Positions 1-5,826 of a DNA stretch of 10,967 nt are shown here, piece after piece. The notes below the pieces were generated by a model. The model was not told where the DNA came from and did no database searches. It worked only from the letters and a program-made list of their open reading frames with translations. Origin of the DNA: Propionibacterium sp. (GTDB lineage: Bacteria > Actinomycetota > Actinomycetes > Propionibacteriales > Propionibacteriaceae). Numbering within the stretch: the stretch's first letter is position 1; every line of letters starts with the position of its first letter. The position numbers and the translations under genes were made by a program. The stretch is taken from NCBI GenBank assembly GCA_012514785.1, contig JAAYZP010000095.1, positions 1 through 10,967 of the forward strand, read 5' to 3'.

Positions 1-1
1 C

Positions 2-421
2 TTCGGCATCAGCTTCGTCGGGTTCGAGACGCTGATGGCCGGCGTCTACCCGGCGCTCGGCTTCCTCGGCCTGCTGCTCGCTGCGGTGATGGCCGTCGGC
101 TACCTGCGGGAGTGGCCCAACATCGACGCCGAATCCACCCGTCGCGTCGCGATCCGGGCCCTGTTCACCCGCCGGATGCACCCGGCGCAGACGTACACGC
201 GCTCGGATGCGGAGGAGCTGGCCCAGCTCGTCGAGGAGTCGCCGATGACGGCGCGCGACATGCGTGAGGCCGTGACCGAGGAGGTCCTCGACGAGCTCAC
301 CGCCGACGACACCGTCGACTTCGAGCGCGACGACGACACCCCCGTCGAGCCGCTCACCGCCGAGGAGATCGCGGCGCTCCCCGACGAGGACCCCGACGAA
401 CCCGGCCGCGCCGACCGCTGA
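2..421 (+). CDS. Polytopic membrane protein, C-terminal part (possibly YkvI-like)
   Basis: The frame is open from the left edge of the window and ends at TGA 419-421, so the N-terminus and true start lie outside. About the first 40 visible residues hold one strongly hydrophobic segment (GFLGLLLAAVMAVGYL) preceded by a short hydrophobic stretch. This looks like the last transmembrane helix of a multi-spanning protein. After it comes a soluble tail of about 95 residues, first mixed basic (RRVAIRALFTRR), then strongly acidic (many D and E, ending DEDPDEPGRADR), probably cytoplasmic. The 'GVYPALGFLGLLL' pattern resembles the end of YkvI-type, amino-acid-permease-like membrane proteins, but that family call is only a resemblance. 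Membrane-protein C-terminus: fairly sure. Family and substrate: unsure. Confidence 0.7.
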   Translation, partial: FGISFVGFETLMAGVYPALGFLGLLLAAVMAVGYLREWPNIDAESTRRVAIRALFTRRMHPAQTYTRSDAEELAQLVEESPMTARDMREAVTEEVLDELTADDTVDFERDDDTPVEPLTAEEIAALPDEDPDEPGRADR

Positions 422-441
422 ACCGGATTCCGGGTTCGCGC

Positions 442-468
442 TTGCCGGGTAGCCCAATGCACTAGCAT
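442..468 (+). promoter_or_regulatory. Candidate promoter of the MetX-like hydrolase gene
   Basis: TTGCCG at 442-447 and TAGCAT at 463-468 (a TANNNT-type actinobacterial -10) are separated by 15 nt, slightly short of the ideal spacing. A start around 475 would give a leader of about 27 nt carrying the GAGGAG site at 491-496. Weak consensus, inferred. Confidence 0.3.
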
Positions 469-501
469 CGCCGCCACTTGACGTTTCAACGAGGAGTCGA
501 C

Positions 502-1572
502 ATGCCCCTGGACAACCCCTTCTACACCGCCGAGATCCACGGCGACTACGAGATGCATTCGATCGGCCGGTTCGAGCTCGAGGACGGCGGGGTGATCCCG
601 AATCTCGAGCTCGCCGTCGCCACCTACGGCACGCTCAACGAGGACAAGTCCAACGCCATCCTGATCCCCACGTTCTTCTCCGGCACCCACCAGCTGTGGC
701 ACATGGCCTACATCGGCGAGGGCCGCGCGCTCGATCCGAACAAGTACTTCATCATCGTGATCAACCAGATCGGCAACGGTCTGTCCACCTCCCCGCACAC
801 CACCGACGACGCGTCCATCGCGATGTCGAGGTTCCCGGACGTGCGCATCGGCGACGACGTGCGCGCGCAGGAGCAGCTGCTGCGCGAGAAGTTCGGCATC
901 GAGGAGCTGTTCGCCGTCGTGGGCGCGTCGATGGGCGCGCAGCAGACCCTCGAGTGGGCCGTCCGGTTCCCCGACAAGGTGAAGCGGGCCGCCCCGATCG
1001 CGGGCACCGCGCAGAACACCCCGCACGACTTCCTGTTCACCCAGACACTCATCGACGCCATCACCTCCGACCCGGGCTTCGACGGGGGCGAGTACTCGTC
1101 GCACGTCGACGTCGCGGACGGTCTGCGCCGCCATGCGGACATCTGGGCCGTGATGGGGCTCTCGACCGAGTTCTGGCGCACGGAGTTTTGGCGCGACATC
1201 CCCGCGCCGGAGGGCATGGAGTGGAACACGGCGGAGGAGTTCCGCGACGGGTTCCTGCGCCCCACCTTCGGCAGCTTGGACCCCAACTCCCTGCTCGTGC
1301 AGGCGTGGAAGTGGCAGCGCGGCGACGTCGCGCGCAACACCGACGGCGACCTCGCCGTCGCGCTGGGCCGGGTCACCGCGCGGGTGTTCGTGATGCCCAT
1401 CGACGAGGACATGTTCTTCCCGCCGCGCGACTGCGAGAAGGAGCAGGCGCTGATCCCGAACAGCGAGCTGCGGGTGCTGAACAGCATCGGCGGCCACTTC
1501 GGGCTGTTCGGGTTCGAGGCGGAGTACTTCGAGCAGGTGGACCGCCACCTGGGCGAGCTCTTCGCCTCCTGA
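502..1572 (+). CDS. Alpha/beta hydrolase of the homoserine O-acetyltransferase (MetX) fold family
   Basis: A 356-residue protein of the MetX-type alpha/beta hydrolase superfamily. The nucleophile elbow is GASMG with Ser143. The aspartate is Asp303 in EDMFFPP (MetX: SDxLFPP), and the histidine is His332 in GGHFGLFG (MetX: GHDAFL), so a Ser-Asp-His triad is complete. The segment after Ser143 (QQTLEWAVRFPDKVKR) and the 'FPDVRIGDDVRAQ' stretch also match the family. The glycine-rich GGxxGSTGP motif of true homoserine acetyltransferases is replaced by IGNGLSTSPHTT around residues 91-100. It is therefore probably a hydrolase or acyltransferase with another substrate, not the methionine enzyme. ATG 502 is chosen because GAGGAG lies 5 nt upstream; a TTG in frame at 478 precedes that site. 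Probably monocistronic: a hairpin follows directly. Confidence 0.85.
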   Translation: MPLDNPFYTAEIHGDYEMHSIGRFELEDGGVIPNLELAVATYGTLNEDKSNAILIPTFFSGTHQLWHMAYIGEGRALDPNKYFIIVINQIGNGLSTSPHTTDDASIAMSRFPDVRIGDDVRAQEQLLREKFGIEELFAVVGASMGAQQTLEWAVRFPDKVKRAAPIAGTAQNTPHDFLFTQTLIDAITSDPGFDGGEYSSHVDVADGLRRHADIWAVMGLSTEFWRTEFWRDIPAPEGMEWNTAEEFRDGFLRPTFGSLDPNSLLVQAWKWQRGDVARNTDGDLAVALGRVTARVFVMPIDEDMFFPPRDCEKEQALIPNSELRVLNSIGGHFGLFGFEAEYFEQVDRHLGELFAS

Positions 1573-1590
1573 GCGCGCGCTCCCGAGCAC

Positions 1591-1631
1591 ACGACGGGGC
1601 CCGGCGACATTTCGTCGCCGGGCCCCGTCGT
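1591..1631. terminator. Bidirectional hairpin terminator between convergent genes
   Basis: A perfect 18-bp inverted repeat: arms 1591-1608 and 1614-1631, loop ATTTC. It sits between the stop of the + strand hydrolase (1572) and the stop of the minus-strand reductase (1639). There is no T-run on either side, as is common for GC-rich actinobacterial terminators. Its central position suggests it serves both genes. Confidence 0.8.
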
Positions 1632-1638
1632 CGGTATC

Positions 1639-2190
1639 TCAGCCGCGGATCTTGGCGACGAGCGCCTCGAGCTGGTCGAGCATCTCGTTCGCCTCGCCGG
1701 GGTGGCGTTCGGCCGGGGTGAACTCGCCGTCGTTCCAGTCGAAGAACCCGCTGAAGTTCAGTTCGGCGCGGACCACCGGCATGGAGAAGTTGGCGACCAC
1801 CTGGCGCCACTGCTCGATCGCCCGGACGCCGCCGACGGAGCCGTGGCCCACGAACGCGACGGGCTTGCCCACCCACTCCTGGCCGAGCGAGTCGACGGCG
1901 TTCTTGAACCCGCCGGGGACGCCGTGGTTGTATTCGGGCGTGACGAAGACGTAGCCGTCGAATCCGTCGATCTTGTCGGACCATTTCTGCACGTTCTCGT
2001 CGTCGTGGTTCTTGTTGGCGACCATCGGGTGGACGGGGCTGGTCAGGAGCGGGACGTCGAAGTCGGCGAGGTCGACCAACTCATAGGTGACGTCGCCGTC
2101 TCGCTGCTGCGCGATCCCGTCGATGAACTTCGCGACGGGTTCGGTGGCTCGTTCCTTGCGGATGGATCCGAGGATGATGGCGATCTTCAT
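1639..2190 (-). CDS. NADPH-dependent FMN reductase (flavodoxin-like fold)
   Basis: A 183-residue soluble protein of the NADPH-dependent FMN reductase family (SsuE/ArsH/chromate-reductase type). It begins MKIAIILGSIRKER: the first beta strand and the GSxR phosphate-binding loop (residues 8-11) that holds the FMN phosphate. PEYNHGVPGGFKNAVD at 85-100 is the family's second flavin-binding loop. Members reduce FMN, quinones, azo dyes or metal ions at the expense of NADPH; the substrate here cannot be read from sequence. The start is ATG 2190-2188 because AAGGAG lies 9 nt upstream and the protein then begins on beta strand 1. Longer in-frame starts (to 2250) would add a non-conserved leader containing the SD. 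Monocistronic, divergent from arfB, convergent with the MetX-like gene. Confidence 0.9.
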   Translation of the reverse strand: MKIAIILGSIRKERATEPVAKFIDGIAQQRDGDVTYELVDLADFDVPLLTSPVHPMVANKNHDDENVQKWSDKIDGFDGYVFVTPEYNHGVPGGFKNAVDSLGQEWVGKPVAFVGHGSVGGVRAIEQWRQVVANFSMPVVRAELNFSGFFDWNDGEFTPAERHPGEANEMLDQLEALVAKIRG

Positions 2191-2248
2191 GGGTACGTGC
2201 TCCTTCTCGCACGGCATCAGGGGTGCCGCGTTCGGTGTCTCCCGGCCC

Positions 2249-2254
2249 ACGATA
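2249..2254 (-). promoter_or_regulatory. Candidate -10 box for the FMN reductase gene
   Basis: TATCGT on the minus strand (TANNNT type), about 58 nt upstream of the chosen start. No convincing -35 hexamer is seen. Low weight. Confidence 0.25.
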
Positions 2255-2312
2255 GTGCGCCCCCGGTCATCACCGGCTCGACGACGAACCCCGGACGGGA
2301 GAGACTGGGGGC

Positions 2313-2753
2313 ATGGACGACCTGATCGTGAAGCCCGGCCCGGGCGCGCCGCACGGGCTCAGGGTGCCCGCGGCCGAGCTGGCGGAGCAGTTCTCGCGAT
2401 CGTCCGGTCCGGGCGGGCAGCACGTCAACACGTCGGACTCGCGCGTGCAGCTCAGCTTGGACCTGGCCACGACGTCGGCCCTCGACGACGTCCAGCGCGC
2501 CCGCGCCCTCGATCGGCTCGCGCCACGCCTCGCCGGTAGCATCCTCACCGTCAGCGCGGAGGAGCACCGATCCCAGCGGCAGAACCGGACCGCCGCGAGA
2601 CAGCGACTCGCCGACCTGCTGCGCGGCGCGGTGACTCCCCCGACGGTCCGCCGCCCGACGCGTCCCACGCGGGGCTCGCAGCGTCGCCGGTTGGAGGCCA
2701 AGCGACGCCGGGGCGAGATCAAGCGCGCCCGTCAGCGCCCCGAGTTCGAGTAG
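2313..2753 (+). CDS. arfB: Alternative ribosome-rescue factor ArfB (peptidyl-tRNA hydrolase)
   Basis: A 146-residue ArfB/YaeJ-type protein, close to the roughly 140 residues of E. coli ArfB. Residues 29-39 read RSSGPGGQHVN, with the catalytic Gly34-Gly35-Gln36 that hydrolyses peptidyl-tRNA in the ribosomal peptidyl-transferase centre. The C-terminus from about residue 113 is strongly basic (RRPTRPTRGSQRRRLEAKRRR). This matches the tail ArfB inserts into the empty mRNA channel of stalled, non-stop ribosomes. It lacks the codon-recognition domains of RF1/RF2, so it is not a release factor. ATG 2313 has only a weak purine run (GGGG at 2307-2310) upstream. A single gene, followed by the palindromic repeat element at 2791-2960. 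Confidence 0.93.
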   Translation: MDDLIVKPGPGAPHGLRVPAAELAEQFSRSSGPGGQHVNTSDSRVQLSLDLATTSALDDVQRARALDRLAPRLAGSILTVSAEEHRSQRQNRTAARQRLADLLRGAVTPPTVRRPTRPTRGSQRRRLEAKRRRGEIKRARQRPEFE

Positions 2754-2790
2754 CGCCCAGCCCGTGGCATCGGTGGTCATCACGCGATCC

Positions 2791-2867
2791 TGTTCGCGAT
2801 CGACCGCCAGTCGCGTTGTGCACCCCCGAAAACGCCGAAACCGCGATCGAGTGGTCGATTGCGAACA
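2791..2867. repeat. Palindromic repeat unit, copy 1 (77 nt)
   Basis: The unit starts TGTTCGCGATCGACC and ends GGTCGATTGCGAACA: terminal inverted repeats of 15 nt with one difference that would be a G-U pair in RNA. Pairing continues imperfectly inward to about 31 nt per arm around a centre containing CCCCGAAAACG. The same start, end, length and central motif occur in copy 2, and the spacing between copies is exactly regular (93 nt period). It lies wholly between the convergent arfB and PhnA-like genes. Confidence 0.85.
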
Positions 2868-2883
2868 CCCGGGGTCCGCGCAC

Positions 2884-2960
2884 TGTTCGCGATCGACCAC
2901 TCGATCGCGGTTTCCCCGAAAACGGGGGCGCAGATGTGGACTAGCGGTCGTTCGCGAACA
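2884..2960. repeat. Palindromic repeat unit, copy 2 (77 nt)
   Basis: It begins with the identical 15-mer TGTTCGCGATCGACC and ends GGTCGTTCGCGAACA (one mismatch to its inverse). The centre is CCCCGAAAACGGGG, itself a 5-bp hairpin with an AAAA loop. The left arm of this copy (2884-2914) pairs with the right arm of copy 1 (2837-2867) over 31 nt with a single mismatch and a 16-nt loop. That is the strongest fold in the region. It ends 6 nt before the stop of the PhnA-like gene, so it may also act as a transcription terminator for both neighbours. Confidence 0.85.
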
Positions 2961-2966
2961 ACTTCG

Positions 2967-3320
2967 TCAGGTGACCTTCTTCACCACGCTCGACTTGAGC
3001 ATCATCTGGCCGAAGCCGGGGACCCGCGCGTCGATGTCGTGGCCGTCGGCGCCGTCGGGCACGAGTCGGATGCCGCGCACCTTCGTGCCGATCTTCAGCG
3101 CCCCACCGGCGCCCTTCACCTTCAGGTCCTTGACGATCGTGACCGTGTCACCGTCCTCCAGGACCGTGCCGAAGGCGTCGCGGATGCGGGATTGCTCCTC
3201 CTGCGCCTCCTGCTCGCCCGGGATCCATTCGTGGCCGCACATCGGGCAGGTGAGCAGTCCACCGTTGTCGTAGGTGAACTCGCTCGCGCACTCCGGGCAC
3301 GGCGGCAACTCGTCAGACAT
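2967..3320 (-). CDS. yjdM: PhnA/YjdM-family zinc-ribbon protein
   Basis: A 117-residue protein, the usual length of the family. The N-terminal zinc ribbon has cysteines 8, 11, 25 and 28 (CPEC...CPMC). The C-terminal SH3-like PhnA domain contains DGDTVTIVKDLKVKGAGGALK and ends VKKVT. The family was named after the phosphonate locus of E. coli, but its biochemical role is poorly defined, so a phosphonate function should not be assumed; no phosphonate genes are seen here. The start is ATG 3320-3318, with GGAGG 9 nt upstream; an upstream extension to 3404 has no family-like sequence. A minus-strand TATGGT at 3350-3345 could be its -10. Convergent with arfB across the palindromic repeats. Confidence 0.9.
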   Translation of the reverse strand: MSDELPPCPECASEFTYDNGGLLTCPMCGHEWIPGEQEAQEEQSRIRDAFGTVLEDGDTVTIVKDLKVKGAGGALKIGTKVRGIRLVPDGADGHDIDARVPGFGQMMLKSSVVKKVT

Positions 3321-3344
3321 CGATACGTACCTCCATCGCCTCGC

Positions 3345-3350
3345 ACCATA
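3345..3350 (-). promoter_or_regulatory. Candidate -10 box for the PhnA-like gene
   Basis: TATGGT on the minus strand, a TANNNT-type hexamer 24 nt upstream of the start codon. It leaves room for a short leader with GGAGG. No clear -35. Confidence 0.35.
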
Positions 3351-3408
3351 GCCCAGTACGTCCGCGGCAGCTCCGTCCGCGGATCGAGGCCCAGACGAGC
3401 GCAAGGTT

Positions 3409-3414
3409 TATGAT
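3409..3414 (+). promoter_or_regulatory. Candidate -10 box for the RibD/DHFR-family gene
   Basis: TATGAT, close to the ideal -10 hexamer, 41 nt upstream of ATG 3456 in otherwise GC-rich sequence. A start near 3421 gives a leader of about 35 nt that includes the purine-rich SD GAGGGGCGGAG (3441-3451). No good -35 is visible. Confidence 0.45.
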
Positions 3415-3455
3415 GGTCTCCCTGCTTTTCCGATGCTGCTGAGGGGCGGAGCACT

Positions 3456-4100
3456 ATGAGCGTTCGAGTTGACCTGAACATCTCGCTCGACGGGTATGCC
3501 ACGACCACCGACCAGACCCCCGAGAACCCGTTCGGCGACGACTGGTCACGCCTCGTCGAGGCGTACGTCGCGACGAGAACCTTCCGAGAGCGCGTTCTGC
3601 ACGATGCCTCCGGCGAGGGCACGACCGGCGTCGACGACGCCCACGCCCAGGCCTACTTCGCCGACGTCGGGGCCGAGATCATGGGGGCCGGGATGTTCGG
3701 CCTCCACAACTTCCCGGACGATCCCGACTGGCGGGGTTGGTGGGGCGACGAGCCGCCGTTCCGCATCCCCGTGTTCGTGCTCACGCGTCGCGTCCCACAC
3801 CCGTCGATCGAGTTCGACAACGGCACGACGTTCCACTTTCTCTCCGCGACGCCCCGGGAGGCGCTGGCCCGCGCTGCCGAGGCCGCCGACGGACGGGACG
3901 TCCGCATCGGCGGCGGGCCCACCGTCGTCCGGGACTTCCTCCGCGAAGGCCTCGTCGACCACCTCCACGTCGGGATCGCCCCGATCCTCCTGGGCCGGGG
4001 CATCAACCTCTGGGAGGGCCTCCGCGGCCTCGAATCGGGCTACGACGTCACCGCGGAGACCGCCGAGAGCGGCACGATCCACCTGAGCTGGCGTCGCTAG
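3456..4100 (+). CDS. Dihydrofolate reductase family protein (RibD C-terminal domain)
   Basis: A 214-residue protein of the RibD C-terminal/DHFR-like fold. The N-terminus MSVRVDLNISLDGYA is the first strand of the family ('sLDGyia'). GGGPTVVRDFL at 152-162, followed by GLVDHLHVGIAPILLGRG to residue 182, is the characteristic NADPH-binding and C-terminal core. Such stand-alone proteins are NAD(P)H-dependent reductases of unknown substrate; they are distinct from true folate-pathway DHFR and from the riboflavin enzyme, which has an added deaminase domain. The start has a good SD, GGGGCGGAG, 4 nt upstream. The stop codon lies inside a perfect palindrome (4090-4107), and the convergent VOC gene ends 7 nt further on. 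A single-gene unit. Confidence 0.87.
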   Translation: MSVRVDLNISLDGYATTTDQTPENPFGDDWSRLVEAYVATRTFRERVLHDASGEGTTGVDDAHAQAYFADVGAEIMGAGMFGLHNFPDDPDWRGWWGDEPPFRIPVFVLTRRVPHPSIEFDNGTTFHFLSATPREALARAAEAADGRDVRIGGGPTVVRDFLREGLVDHLHVGIAPILLGRGINLWEGLRGLESGYDVTAETAESGTIHLSWRR

Positions 4101-4107
4101 CGACGCC
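4090..4107. terminator. 18-bp perfect palindrome over a stop codon, shared by convergent genes
   Basis: GGCGTCGCTAGCGACGCC is a perfect palindrome: a 7-bp GC-rich stem with a CTAG loop. TAG 4098-4100, the stop of the RibD-like gene, lies at its centre. Its right end touches the first base of the opposing gene's stop (4108). It probably serves as a minimal bidirectional terminator; there is no T-run. Confidence 0.5.
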
Positions 4108-4545
4108 TCAATCGCTCTGCAGCGCTTCGGCGAGCATCACGATGATCCCGCTCGGCCCACGGACGTAGGTCAGCTTGTAGACGTCGCCGTAGGTGGCCAC
4201 GCCGCGGAGCGGGCGGCAACCGTGCCGGGCGGCGATCGCCAGTGCCGCGTCCAGGTCGGGTACGGAGAACGCGACCCGGTGCATGCCGATTTCGTTGGGG
4301 CGGGTGGGTTCGGTCTCGACGGCCTGCGGGTGGATGTACTCGAAGAGCTCGAGGCGCCCGTGCCCGTCCGGTGTCTCGAGCATCGCGATGCGGACGTGGT
4401 TGCCGTCGAGCCCGACGGCGGTGTCGGCCCAGGCCCCGCTGATCGTGTCCCTGCCGGTGACGCTCAGGCCGAGGTCGACGAAGAATGCGATCGCCGCCTC
4501 GATGTCCCGCACCGCGATGCCGACGTTCTCAAGTTTGATGCTCAT
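4108..4545 (-). CDS. VOC-fold (glyoxalase/bleomycin-resistance) protein
   Basis: A 145-residue protein with two beta-alpha-beta-beta-beta modules. Module one runs from KLENVGIAVRDIEAAIAFFVDLGL (4-27) to RLELFEY (64-70). Module two runs from GMHRVAFSVPDLDAAL (87-102) to GPSGIIVMLAEAL (130-142). Likely metal ligands at the classic positions are Glu66 or Glu69, His89 and Glu140. The usual first-strand His is Asn7, so metal binding may be altered. The family includes glyoxalase I, methylmalonyl-CoA epimerase, ring-cleaving dioxygenases and drug-binding proteins; which applies is not decidable here. ATG 4545-4543 has no clear SD but a TACGAT box ends 5 nt upstream, suggesting a leaderless mRNA. 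Confidence 0.85.
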   Translation of the reverse strand: MSIKLENVGIAVRDIEAAIAFFVDLGLSVTGRDTISGAWADTAVGLDGNHVRIAMLETPDGHGRLELFEYIHPQAVETEPTRPNEIGMHRVAFSVPDLDAALAIAARHGCRPLRGVATYGDVYKLTYVRGPSGIIVMLAEALQSD

Positions 4546-4550
4546 GGTCC

Positions 4551-4556
4551 ATCGTA
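4551..4556 (-). promoter_or_regulatory. -10 box for a probably leaderless VOC gene
   Basis: TACGAT on the minus strand (TANNNT) ends 5 nt before the ATG, so transcription would begin at or next to the A of the start codon. This agrees with the lack of a good SD. Inferred from the mycobacterial-type spacing rule. Confidence 0.45.
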
Positions 4557-4600
4557 ATCCGCGGCAGTTCGATGGAGCGCTGCATGCTGCGCCGGGCTGC

Positions 4601-5002
4601 TCAGGCGTCGCGGCAGACCCAGCCGGGCGGCAGCGTGCCGCCCTCGAGCAGCGCGAGGACCCGTGCGCGCTCGTCGTCGTCGACGTCGTCCCCCGACGCG
4701 GCCGGGTCCTGCAGCTGTCCGACCAGCGCGTCCATCCGCCGCCACAGCTCCCCGTGTTCGCGGTGCATGACCATCATCGCCATCATCAGCGGACCCTCCG
4801 GCAGGTGCGGGAAGACGATCTCCTCCTCGAGATAGATGTGGCGACGCAGCGCCTCCAGCGCGCCGAGCAGAGGGGTCGCCCGACGACGCGGCTCCGGCTC
4901 GTCGGACGCGAGGTAGGCCTCGATCGCGTCGTCGATCTCGTGGTGTTCGTGGGTGAAGGCCGCCGCCAGCGAGGTGTGTTCGCCGTGGTTCGTCGTGGTC
5001 AT
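4601..5002 (-). CDS. Hemerythrin-domain (HHE) protein
   Basis: A 133-residue, all-helical protein with the ligand pattern of a hemerythrin-type non-haem di-iron site. It has His18, His20 and His21 in FTHEHHEID (helix 1), HxxxE in RRHIYLEEEIVFP (His55, Glu59, Glu60), and His80 with His83 in MHREHGELW. It is cytoplasmic, with no signal peptide or membrane segment. Bacterial relatives bind oxygen, nitric oxide or iron, or sense redox state; the ligand here is unknown. The C-terminus carries one Cys (GWVCRDA). ATG 5002-5000 has GAAGGGAAG upstream and starts just before helix 1; a longer open frame to 5368 is antisense-like sequence overlapping fitB. It lies 79 nt downstream of fitB on the same strand and may have its own promoter or be read through from fitAB. 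Confidence 0.87.
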   Translation of the reverse strand: MTTTNHGEHTSLAAAFTHEHHEIDDAIEAYLASDEPEPRRRATPLLGALEALRRHIYLEEEIVFPHLPEGPLMMAMMVMHREHGELWRRMDALVGQLQDPAASGDDVDDDERARVLALLEGGTLPPGWVCRDA

Positions 5003-5081
5003 CAGTGCTTCCCTTCGCGTCGCAGAGACCTTCCAGTGTGGCAGGGAAGTCCGCTCGGGGCCATGGCCGGGGGCGCGTGAT

Positions 5082-5498
5082 TCAGAGCGCCCAGGGGTTG
5101 AACAGCGCCACGCCGGTGTGGTCGAAGTTCCTGGTGTTGCGGGTGGCGCAGATGGCCCCGTGCGCCCGGCAGATCGAGGCGATCTGGGCGTCGGCCATGC
5201 TGATCGGCAGGCCCACGCGCTCGCGTGCGGCGAGGACCTCGGGGTAGTGCCGCGCCGCTTCGGCGTCGAAGGCGAGGACCGACCGGGTGTCCCGGTAGAG
5301 CTGCAGCGTGGAGCGGATTCTCGTGGACAGGGTGGCCCTGCCGCGACTGCTGCGGAGGTGGCGCACACCGTCGAGCACCTCGGCGACCGTGACGGAGGTC
5401 GTCGCGACCTCGCCCGTCAGCGACTCCAGCCAGGAGACCACCCGGGGATCCGGCTGCGGCCGGAAGATCTCCACGATGACGCTCGTCTCCAGGACCAT
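5082..5498 (-). CDS. fitB: FitB/VapC-type PIN-domain toxin ribonuclease
   Basis: A 138-residue PIN-domain protein, the usual length for type II toxins. The Mg2+-binding acidic positions are Glu4 in MVLETSVIV, Glu40 in VTVAEVLDGV and Asp103 in PISMADAQIA, followed by ATRNTRNFD (118-126). The segments RPQPDPRVVSWL and HGAICATRN...FNPW are typical of the FitB branch. Most relatives have Asp where Glu4 stands. FitB/VapC toxins cleave RNA in a site-specific manner and are held inactive by the antitoxin's C-terminus. The start ATG 5498 overlaps the antitoxin stop as TGATG; a GTG one codon upstream (5501) is a possible alternative. Translation is therefore coupled to fitA. Confidence 0.9.
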   Translation of the reverse strand: MVLETSVIVEIFRPQPDPRVVSWLESLTGEVATTSVTVAEVLDGVRHLRSSRGRATLSTRIRSTLQLYRDTRSVLAFDAEAARHYPEVLAARERVGLPISMADAQIASICRAHGAICATRNTRNFDHTGVALFNPWAL

Positions 5499-5731
5499 CA
5501 CCCGAAGTCCACCGCCCGCGCCACCGGTGCCCGCTCGGGAGCGTTGAGGTCGTGGATGCCGCCGAGGTCCTGGATGGCCTTCATGAGCGCCAGCCCGATG
5601 TGGGGGCGCTGCGCCGCCTTGGTGAGGATGTCGTGGACCTCGGCTTCCAAGGAGCGCCCATGCTCCTCGGCGCGCGCGGCCAGCTGACTCATGACGGACT
5701 CGTCGAGTCCGCGGACAATGATGGACGCCAA
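5498..5731 (-). CDS. fitA: FitA-type ribbon-helix-helix antitoxin
   Basis: A 77-residue protein that starts MASIIVRGLDESV and continues EEHGRSLEAEVHDIL (22-36): a ribbon-helix-helix DNA-binding domain of the FitA type. The tail GLALMKAIQDLGGIHDL is the toxin-binding arm; length and layout agree with Neisseria FitA (about 78 residues). Arg7 in the beta ribbon is at the DNA-contact position. It should neutralise FitB and repress its own operon together with the toxin. The start is TTG 5731-5729, because an ideal SD (AGAAGGAGGT, minus strand, 5748-5739) lies 8 nt upstream of it and the protein then aligns with the family. In-frame GTG codons fall inside or before the SD. Confidence 0.9.
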   Translation of the reverse strand: MASIIVRGLDESVMSQLAARAEEHGRSLEAEVHDILTKAAQRPHIGLALMKAIQDLGGIHDLNAPERAPVARAVDFG

Positions 5732-5738
5732 CGCGACC

Positions 5739-5748
5739 ACCTCCTTCT
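5739..5748 (-). promoter_or_regulatory. Near-ideal ribosome binding site that fixes the TTG start of fitA
   Basis: AGAAGGAGGT on the minus strand is fully complementary to the 16S anti-SD core. Its GGAGG lies 8 nt before TTG 5731. This is by far the best SD in the window and would compensate for the weak start codon. Confidence 0.8.
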
Positions 5749-5767
5749 GCGCCCCAATCATGTCAGC

Positions 5768-5789
5768 CGTGGGCCGCGGTCGTGGGCCG
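5768..5789. promoter_or_regulatory. Direct repeats in the fitA/thioesterase divergent promoter region (possible operator)
   Basis: CGTGGGCCG occurs at 5768-5776 and 5781-5789 (13-nt period). Downstream, CGCCCCGA (5792-5799) and TCGGGGCG (5816-5823) form an inverted repeat. FitAB-type complexes repress their own promoter by binding short repeats in this position, so these are candidates. The sequence is GC-rich and chance is a real possibility. Confidence 0.3.
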
Positions 5790-5826
5790 AACGCCCCGAT
5801 CACCGGACCGGCCCGTCGGGGCGGTC

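Noticed and set aside
478..501. TTG 478 as start of the MetX-like gene
   Set aside because: It lies upstream of the SD GAGGAG (491-496), which is correctly placed for ATG 502.
2837..2914. Plain intrinsic terminator as the whole explanation of the repeat
   Set aside because: A terminator role is possible, but the outer arms, equal unit lengths and four-fold alternating 15-mer are not explained by termination alone.
2791..2960. CRISPR array
   Set aside because: Only two units, palindromic over their whole length and related in their interiors, with no unique spacers and no cas genes.
5055..5072. GGCCATGGCC palindrome downstream of fitB
   Set aside because: A 10-bp GC-rich palindrome is expected by chance at this base composition and has no supporting context.
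4601..5368. N-terminal extension of the hemerythrin protein to 5368
   Set aside because: The extra sequence overlaps fitB in another frame and has no domain. ATG 5002 precedes the first helix directly.
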